Part shown: piece after piece, positions 23,293 to 28,094 of the stretch
How the letters are laid out: every line of letters begins with the position of its first letter
Position numbering within the stretch: the first letter of the stretch is position 1
DNA from: Sulfidibacterium sp046706345
GTDB taxonomy: Bacteria > Bacteroidota > Bacteroidia > Bacteroidales > F082
Direction: 5' to 3'
Assembly (NCBI GenBank): GCA_046706345.1
Contig: JBJKPL010000184.1
Location: 1 to 28,094 of the forward strand
Length of the DNA stretch: 28,094 bases
The notes under the pieces: model-generated
Told to the model about the DNA's origin: nothing
Databases searched by the model: none
The model's input: the letters and a program-made list of their open reading frames with translations, nothing else
Translations under genes and position numbers: made by a program

Positions 23293-23943
23293 ATGGGAGA
23301 AAAAAACAGTACGGTGAAGATCTATTTCAAGGAGGAGCAAAGCCTGGGCAACAGTCCGGTGATTTGGATCCTGGGGGTGACCTTTCTGGTGGTCAGTGGG
23401 ATCAGCATCTGGGGATGGTACCAACAGGATACGCTGGAAAAGCCCTTGGGTAATTATTCGGGACCTCATGATCCTTATGCTCTTGCTGTTTTTCTACCCT
23501 TGATCGCGATGATGGTGGTCCTGTTTGTGGTAAGCAGGATCCGGTTGATAACGCTCATCAATGAAAAAGGCATTCAGTTTGGCTTTACGATGAAAACCAA
23601 TCAGAAATTCATTGCCAAAGTGATGTTTTCATCCATTCGGGTGAATTTTCTGGGAAGAAGGACCTTTAAATTGGGGCAGAATGCGGTATCCCGTGACGAG
23701 ATCCAGCGATACGAAATCAGAAAGTACAAAGCCTTTTGGGAATACGGCGGTTGGGGATACCGAAAAAGAAGTCAGAGCTTGTTCTCGAAAAAGCGTTCCG
23801 GGGTTGCCTTTACCGTAAGCGGGAAAGAAGGGCTGCAGCTGTATCTCACCACGGGCGCCAATATTCTGATCGGAACGCGGGAACCTGAAGGCGTGAGACG
23901 TGCCATGAAAAAGTTAATGACTGAAGGAGGTATCGCCAATGTC
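23293..23943 (+). CDS. Membrane protein with bacterial PH-like domain (YGGWG motif)
   Basis: This 217-residue protein has two membrane helices (about 22-42 and 61-81) and then a cytosolic beta-rich domain. The motif YEIRKYKAFWEYGGWGYRKR at 140-159 and VAFTVSGKEGLQLYLTTGANILIGTREPE at 171-199 match a bacterial PH-like family in which a GWG loop and GxQL(x)8-IGTxxPE recur. Its function is unknown. The ATG at 23293 is chosen over a GTG one codon earlier. Its final codons and stop (23944-23946) overlap the next gene's start by 8 bases (ATGTCTAA), so the two are translationally coupled. The linkage with an SPFH protein suggests they work together at the membrane. Confidence 0.8.
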
Positions 23944-24118
23944 TAAGAAAAAAGCATTTGCTTTACGGCTGACACCGGAAACCTGGGAGGCGCTCGAAAA
24001 ATGGGCGGCAGATGATTTTCGCAGTGTCAACGGCCAGATAGAATGGATCATTCACCATGCATTAAAAGATGCAGGTCGTACCAAATCAAACGGTCAGGCA
24101 TCGAAAACCAAAGAATAA
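23939..24118 (+). CDS. Small Arc-like ribbon-helix-helix DNA-binding protein
   Basis: This 59-residue protein is too short for most gene callers. It reads MSKKKAFALRLTPETWEALE and so on. The strand KKAFALRLTP, helix ETWEALEKWAADDF and second helix SVNGQIEWIIHHALKDAG fit the Arc/MetJ ribbon-helix-helix fold, with a basic strand for the DNA major groove. The tail (RTKSNGQASKTKE) is polar and disordered. RHH dimers bind short inverted repeats, and the operon's own promoter carries one at 22293-22315. Its start overlaps the PH-like gene's stop by 8 bases. No toxin gene is adjacent, so an antitoxin role is not favoured. Confidence 0.85.
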   Translation: MSKKKAFALRLTPETWEALEKWAADDFRSVNGQIEWIIHHALKDAGRTKSNGQASKTKE

Positions 24119-24134
24119 CAGTAATTTGAATCTG

Positions 24135-25151
24135 ATGAAAACAAAAATTATTTTGTCCTGTGCGCTGTCGCTGATGTTTTTTGCCTCTTACGGGCAAACC
24201 GGACAGCCGGTAAGCTTACAAACCAAAACCGGTAACATTGAGGGCACCTTATTGGTGCCCAAAACAGACACCCAAGTTCCTGTGGCATTGCTGATCGCTG
24301 GTTCCGGACCCACGGATCGCAATGGCAACAGTGCCATGACGCAAAACAATGCACTGAAAATGATCGCCGACTCCTTGTATGCTCATGGGATTGCATCCTT
24401 GCGGTATGATAAAAGAGGCATCGGTGAAAGCAAAGCTGCAGGGCCTTCAGAGATCAATTTAAGATTTGGGAATTATGTGGACGACGCCATCGGATGGGTG
24501 GAATTTTTGAAAAAGAAGAAAATGTTCAGTTCCATTATTGTGGTCGGCCATAGCGAAGGGTCCCTGATCGGGATGATTGCGGCACAAAATAAGGATGTAA
24601 ATAAGTTTGTTTCACTCGAAGGCGCCGGCGAACCGGCCAACGTGGTGATTCACGATCAGCTGAAAGCCCAGCCGCCTTACATTATGCAACTGTGTTACCC
24701 GATCCTGGATTCGCTGGCGTTGGGAAAAACCGTAGACAGCGTTCCAAAGATGTTGTATGCTTTATTCCGGCCCAGCGTGCAACCCTATCTGATCTCCTGG
24801 TTTCATTATAATCCGCAGACCGAGATCCAAAAACTTCGCATTCCGGTCCTGATCGTTCAGGGGACCACGGACATTCAGGTGGGACTGGAGGATGCCAGGA
24901 ATCTTGCCAAAGCCGATCCCAACGCCAAACTGGTCATCATAAAAGGGATGAATCACATTCTGAAAAATGCCCCCACGGACCGCACAAAAAATATTCAAAC
25001 CTATAATCAGCCCGACCTGCCGCTGAACGAACAATTTGTGAAAGCGTTGGTGAATTTTATTGAAGATCCGGGACACTACCGCACAACAGACAGATTTTAC
25101 ATAAATAAAAAACCCCTGATTCAAATCAGGGGTTTTTTATTTATGTCCTGA
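24135..25151 (+). CDS. Secreted alpha/beta hydrolase with an abnormal C-terminal extension
   Basis: This 338-residue protein has a signal peptide (residues 1-20, ending FFASYG before QTGQP) and should be periplasmic or exported. The alpha/beta hydrolase triad is complete: Ser140 in GHSEGS, Asp246 in QGTTDIQV and His274 in GMNHILK; the oxyanion region is GSGPTDRNGNS. The substrate is unknown (esterase or peptidase-like). The fold should end near residue 310 (VKALVNFIE). The last 28 residues are low in similarity to anything expected, and about 17 of them are encoded by the downstream terminator hairpin, so the normal stop may have been lost by mutation or a sequencing slip. The ATG at 24135 lies 16 bases after the RHH gene stop; it may be cotranscribed. 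Confidence 0.85.
   Translation: MKTKIILSCALSLMFFASYGQTGQPVSLQTKTGNIEGTLLVPKTDTQVPVALLIAGSGPTDRNGNSAMTQNNALKMIADSLYAHGIASLRYDKRGIGESKAAGPSEINLRFGNYVDDAIGWVEFLKKKKMFSSIIVVGHSEGSLIGMIAAQNKDVNKFVSLEGAGEPANVVIHDQLKAQPPYIMQLCYPILDSLALGKTVDSVPKMLYALFRPSVQPYLISWFHYNPQTEIQKLRIPVLIVQGTTDIQVGLEDARNLAKADPNAKLVIIKGMNHILKNAPTDRTKNIQTYNQPDLPLNEQFVKALVNFIEDPGHYRTTDRFYINKKPLIQIRGFLFMS
25099..25146. terminator. Very strong bidirectional terminator between hydrolase and hutU
   Basis: A perfect 22-bp inverted repeat (25099-25120 and 25125-25146) with loop TCAA. The core is CCCCTGAT/ATCAGGGG, flanked by six A on one side and six T on the other, so it works on both strands. It lies between convergent genes. The hydrolase frame runs through it. 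Confidence 0.92.
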
Positions 25152-25163
25152 AATTCTAGGGTG

Positions 25164-27176
25164 TTAAAATAGGGAATTGATCAGCGTATCATCTGTCAGA
25201 TGGGGCAGGGTGATTCTGAGTTCGGGATTTTGGGCCATGGCCCTTTTGGCAGCCTGCACGGCGCCCTGGTTTCTGGCCCAGCTTCGGCGCCCGATCCCGT
25301 TGTTCACATCCCAGTAAAGCATGGATTTGAGTCTGCGTTCCGCGTCAATGCTTCCGTCGAGCAACATACCGAAACCGCCGTTGATGACTTCGCCCCAGCC
25401 CACGCCGCCACCGTTGTGGATCGAAACCCAGGTGGCCCCGCGGAAGGAGTCGCCGATCACATTTTGTATGGCCATATCGGCGGCAAATTTTGAACCGTCG
25501 TAAATGTTGGAAGTCTCCCGGAAGGGAGAATCTGTTCCCGAAACATCGTGGTGGTCACGACCCAACACCACCGGTGCGGAGATCCGGCCATTCTCGATGG
25601 CCTCGTTGAAAGCCGCTGCAATTTTGATCCGTCCCTCGGCATCCGCATAGAGGATCCGGGCCTGCGAACCCACAACCAGCTTGTTCTTCCGGGCTCCTTT
25701 GATCCAGAGGATGTTGTCGGTCATCTGATTTCGGATTTCTGCCGGCGATCCGTTGCGGATCTCTTCCAGTATCTGGGCTGCCAGCTGATCGGTTACTTCC
25801 AGATCATCCGGATCGCCGGAAGTACAAACCCAACGGAAGGGTCCGAAACCGTAATCGAAAAACAACGGACCCATGATATCCTGGACATAGGAAGGATATT
25901 TGAAATTGATGCCGTCTTCGGCCATGATGTCCGCCCCGGCGCGTGATGCTTCCAGCAAAAAGGCATTTCCATAATCGAAGAAATAGGTGCCTTTTTGCGT
26001 ATGCTTGTTGATGGCGGCAACCTGTCTTCGCAGGGATTCCTGAACTTTTCCTTTGAAAAGATCCGGACTTTCCACCATCATTTTGTTGGATTCTTCAAAG
26101 CTTAGCCCGGCAGGATAATATCCACCTGCCCATGGATTGTGCAGCGAGGTCTGGTCGGAACCCAGGTCGACAAAGATCCTTTCTTCGTACAGCTTCTCCC
26201 AAAGGTCGACGACATTGCCAACATAAGCGATCGAAAGCACTTCCTTGTCTTCAAGGGCCTGTCGTAGGCGCTTGATCAATAGGTTGAGGTTGTTGAAGAT
26301 CTCATCCACCCATCCCTGCTCATAGCGTTTCATGGCGGCTTTGGGATTGACTTCGGCTACCACGGAGATCAATCCGGCAATGTCCCCGGCTTTCGGCTGG
26401 GCCCCCGACATGCCGCCCAAACCGGCGGAAACAAAAAGTTTCCCCTGGAACGTGTCTTCGCCTTCGCGGGCCACTTTCCGGGCGGCATTCATCAGGGTAA
26501 TGGTGGTACCATGCACGATGCCCTGCGGTCCGATGTACATATAGGAACCGGCGGTCATTTGACCATACTGGCTCACGCCCAGCGCATTAAATTTTTCCCA
26601 TTCGTTTTGGGAAGAATAATTTGGGATGACCATTCCGTTGGTTACCACTACCCGGGGGGCATCCCGGTGCGACGGATACAATCCCATGGGATGTCCCGAA
26701 TACATGACCAGGGTCTGTTCGTCGGTCATGGTAGCCAGGTATTGCATGGTGAGCAAATACTGGGCCCAGTTCATAAATACAGAGCCGTTGCCGCCGTAAG
26801 TAATCAACTCGTGGGGATGCTGTGCCACCTCGGGATTCAGGTTGTTCTGGATCATCAGCATGATGGCTGCGGCCTGCAACGATTTGTGCGGATATTCAAG
26901 GATGGGTCGGGCAAACATCTCGTAATCAGGCCCGAAACGGTACATGTAAATCCGGCCGTATTTCTTTAATTCTTCGGCAAATTCAGGAGCCAGCGTGGCA
27001 TGAAATTTTTCAGGAAAATACCGAAGGGCATTTTTCAGCGCAAGTTTTTTCTCTTCTTTGGAAAGAAGGTCTTTTCGCACCGGCGCGTGATTGATTTCCT
27101 CATCATAGGGTTTTACCGACGGCAGCTCGTTCGGGATTCCGGCAAGGATGGCTTGTTGAAAACTGTTTAAGTCCAT
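25164..27176 (-). CDS. hutU: Urocanate hydratase (urocanase)
   Basis: This 670-residue cytosolic enzyme uses tightly bound NAD+ to convert urocanate to 4-imidazolone-5-propanoate, the second step of histidine degradation. It is recognised by ELITYGGNGSVFMNWAQYLLTM (around 123-144), LVMYSGHPMGLYPSH, SYMYIGPQGIVHGTT, LFVSAGLGGMSGAQPKAGDIAG (247-268) and the C-terminal FRGATWVSIHNGGGVGWGEVINGGFGM. It belongs to the longer, about 670-residue form found in Bacteroidota and vertebrates, rather than the 557-residue Pseudomonas form. The other histidine-use genes (hutH, hutI, ftcD) are not in the window, so it stands alone with its own promoter. Confidence 0.97.
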   Translation of the reverse strand: MDLNSFQQAILAGIPNELPSVKPYDEEINHAPVRKDLLSKEEKKLALKNALRYFPEKFHATLAPEFAEELKKYGRIYMYRFGPDYEMFARPILEYPHKSLQAAAIMLMIQNNLNPEVAQHPHELITYGGNGSVFMNWAQYLLTMQYLATMTDEQTLVMYSGHPMGLYPSHRDAPRVVVTNGMVIPNYSSQNEWEKFNALGVSQYGQMTAGSYMYIGPQGIVHGTTITLMNAARKVAREGEDTFQGKLFVSAGLGGMSGAQPKAGDIAGLISVVAEVNPKAAMKRYEQGWVDEIFNNLNLLIKRLRQALEDKEVLSIAYVGNVVDLWEKLYEERIFVDLGSDQTSLHNPWAGGYYPAGLSFEESNKMMVESPDLFKGKVQESLRRQVAAINKHTQKGTYFFDYGNAFLLEASRAGADIMAEDGINFKYPSYVQDIMGPLFFDYGFGPFRWVCTSGDPDDLEVTDQLAAQILEEIRNGSPAEIRNQMTDNILWIKGARKNKLVVGSQARILYADAEGRIKIAAAFNEAIENGRISAPVVLGRDHHDVSGTDSPFRETSNIYDGSKFAADMAIQNVIGDSFRGATWVSIHNGGGVGWGEVINGGFGMLLDGSIDAERRLKSMLYWDVNNGIGRRSWARNQGAVQAAKRAMAQNPELRITLPHLTDDTLINSLF

Positions 27177-27196
27177 GAATTATTTTTTTGCTGTTA

Positions 27197-27204
27197 CAAA
27201 GATA
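27197..27204 (-). promoter_or_regulatory. -7 box for hutU
   Basis: The minus strand reads TATCTTTG, a TAnnTTTG match, 20 bases before the hutU ATG. The rest of the 269-bp gap to the next gene shows no further feature I can support. Confidence 0.6.
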
Positions 27205-27445
27205 GCACAAATGGCGGTGGGGAAGTCTGTTGTAAGCAAAGATGACCGGAAAAACCAGGCGGTAAATCGTAGTTTATTATATTTTTAAATTGGGGAAATC
27301 CACTGACGTGAACAGGTTAATGGTTTTTTGCTGACATTTGCAGGAAAGCAGGGCAGAGGGCCTGCATTTTCTGTTTGCAGATTCAGGCATTTCGAAATGG
27401 CTGTAAGGTTATACGATGGCCTGTATTCACCAATCATCGTTAGGC

Positions 27446-28094
27446 ATGAAAAAGATTCTCTTCATAATATTTCTGGCGTTCCTGGCCGTTTCCGTGAGCG
27501 CCCAATCGGAATTCAGAAAAGGTTACATTCTTACTTTACAGGGAGATACCCTTTGGGGGAGCCTCCGTCAGCAGAATGATCTGCAAAACAGCAGCCGGTG
27601 TGTTTTTAAGAACAACCGGAATATTGTCAAAACCTATGATCCAGGCGAAATTGCCGGATTTCGATTTGACTCCGGGGATTTCTTTGTTTCGAGGTTTGCA
27701 AAAAACGGCGGAGAAAAAAAGCACGTGTTTGCCGAATACCTGGTCAAAGGCCGCAAAAGTCTTTTCTATTACAGAGACCAGAAAGGTTTTCATTATCTGT
27801 TGAGCTATTCCAAAGATACGATCATTGAAATTCCTTTTGGCGGGAAGATCAACCATGTCAACCGCAATGATTATCTCCAGGAACCCACGGCTCAGTTTGG
27901 ATTTTTGGAAGTGTACTTTCGGGATTGTCCGGCGCTTTATGGTGAAATTGAAACTATCAGGGAGCCTGGATTTAATGAGCTGATCCGGCTGACAAAAAGA
28001 TACAATCAGCTGATGTGCGGTGACAGCTGCTACCGGGTCTTTTACCGGGAACCTTCCATTCAGCTGGCGGTGGAACTGGAAGGGGGGATGAAAC
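27446..28094 (+). CDS. Secreted protein of unknown function (3' truncated by window)
   Basis: The frame from ATG 27446 stays open to the window end, giving 216 residues and no stop. Residues 1-19 are a signal peptide (MKKILFIIFLAFLAVSVSA, cleavage before QSEF). The mature part begins FRKGYILTLQGDTLWGSLRQQND, resembling Bacteroidota-specific secreted proteins of unknown function that open with a KGYIxxxxGDTxxG strand pair and often end in an outer membrane beta-barrel. Later parts include YDPGEIAGFRF, YLVKGRKSLFYYRD and FLEVYFRDCPALYGEIE. Cysteines at about 162, 191 and 195 could form disulphides in the periplasm. No function is proposed. It is divergent from hutU; no clear TAnnTTTG box was found in front of it. 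Confidence 0.78.
   Translation, partial: MKKILFIIFLAFLAVSVSAQSEFRKGYILTLQGDTLWGSLRQQNDLQNSSRCVFKNNRNIVKTYDPGEIAGFRFDSGDFFVSRFAKNGGEKKHVFAEYLVKGRKSLFYYRDQKGFHYLLSYSKDTIIEIPFGGKINHVNRNDYLQEPTAQFGFLEVYFRDCPALYGEIETIREPGFNELIRLTKRYNQLMCGDSCYRVFYREPSIQLAVELEGGMK

Noticed and set aside
23939..24118. Toxin-antitoxin system involving the RHH protein
   Set aside because: No small toxin gene lies next to it; neighbours are a PH-like membrane protein and a secreted hydrolase.
1..28094. CRISPR arrays, tRNA/rRNA genes, insertion sequences, integrases, prophage genes
   Set aside because: None seen: no regularly spaced direct repeats, no cloverleaf, no transposase-like frame on either strand.

Overview
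The window looks like chromosomal DNA from a member of the Bacteroidota, probably class Bacteroidia. The evidence is a SusD-type nutrient-binding lipoprotein, a secreted protease ending in a type IX secretion (Por) sorting domain, Bacteroidota-type YidC and urocanase, and the Bacteroidota -7 promoter box TAnnTTTG in front of at least a dozen genes. An indolepyruvate oxidoreductase suggests anaerobic or microaerobic peptide and amino acid use. No rRNA, tRNA, CRISPR array, IS element, phage gene or integrase was seen. The closest genus cannot be read from the sequence.

Layout. 1-4370: the 3' part of a SusD-like gene, a terminator, then a 959-residue secreted subtilisin with PKD, Asp-box and T9SS domains. 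4553-8149 (minus): M23 lipoprotein endopeptidase, then the iorA-iorB pair. 8281-9754: ACP phosphodiesterase (plus), facing a DUF423-yjbQ pair (minus). 9938-12540 (plus): a tightly packed operon of thiamine-binding-like protein, PnuC-family transporter, NadR-type kinase and GT4 glycosyltransferase. 12552-14345 (minus): universal stress protein and a YdhF-like aldo-keto reductase. 14401-16459: a 10-TM metal exporter-like protein divergent from an Rrf2 regulator, which converges on a truncated haemoglobin. 16580-18490 (minus): yidC. 18851-20747 (plus): isoprenylcysteine methyltransferase-like protein, MarC-family protein and a cysteine hydrolase. 20958-22217: carbohydrate porin. 22331-25151 (plus): SPFH protein, PH-like membrane protein, a 59-residue ribbon-helix-helix protein and an alpha/beta hydrolase. 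25164-27176 (minus): urocanate hydratase. 27446-end: a partial secreted protein of unknown function.

Most genes are housekeeping or metabolic. Two groups deserve most attention. The first is the vitamin-like operon at 9938-12540, where a thiamine-binding-type protein sits with a PnuC transporter and a NadR-type kinase; this suggests uptake and phosphorylation-trapping of thiamine or nicotinamide riboside. The second is the SPFH / PH-like / ribbon-helix-helix operon at 22331-24118. Its promoter -7 box lies inside a perfect 9-bp inverted repeat, a plausible autoregulatory operator. A third oddity is the alpha/beta hydrolase at 24135, whose frame stays open through an almost perfect 48-bp bidirectional terminator. 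Functions are inferred from remembered family features and motifs; no database search was run.
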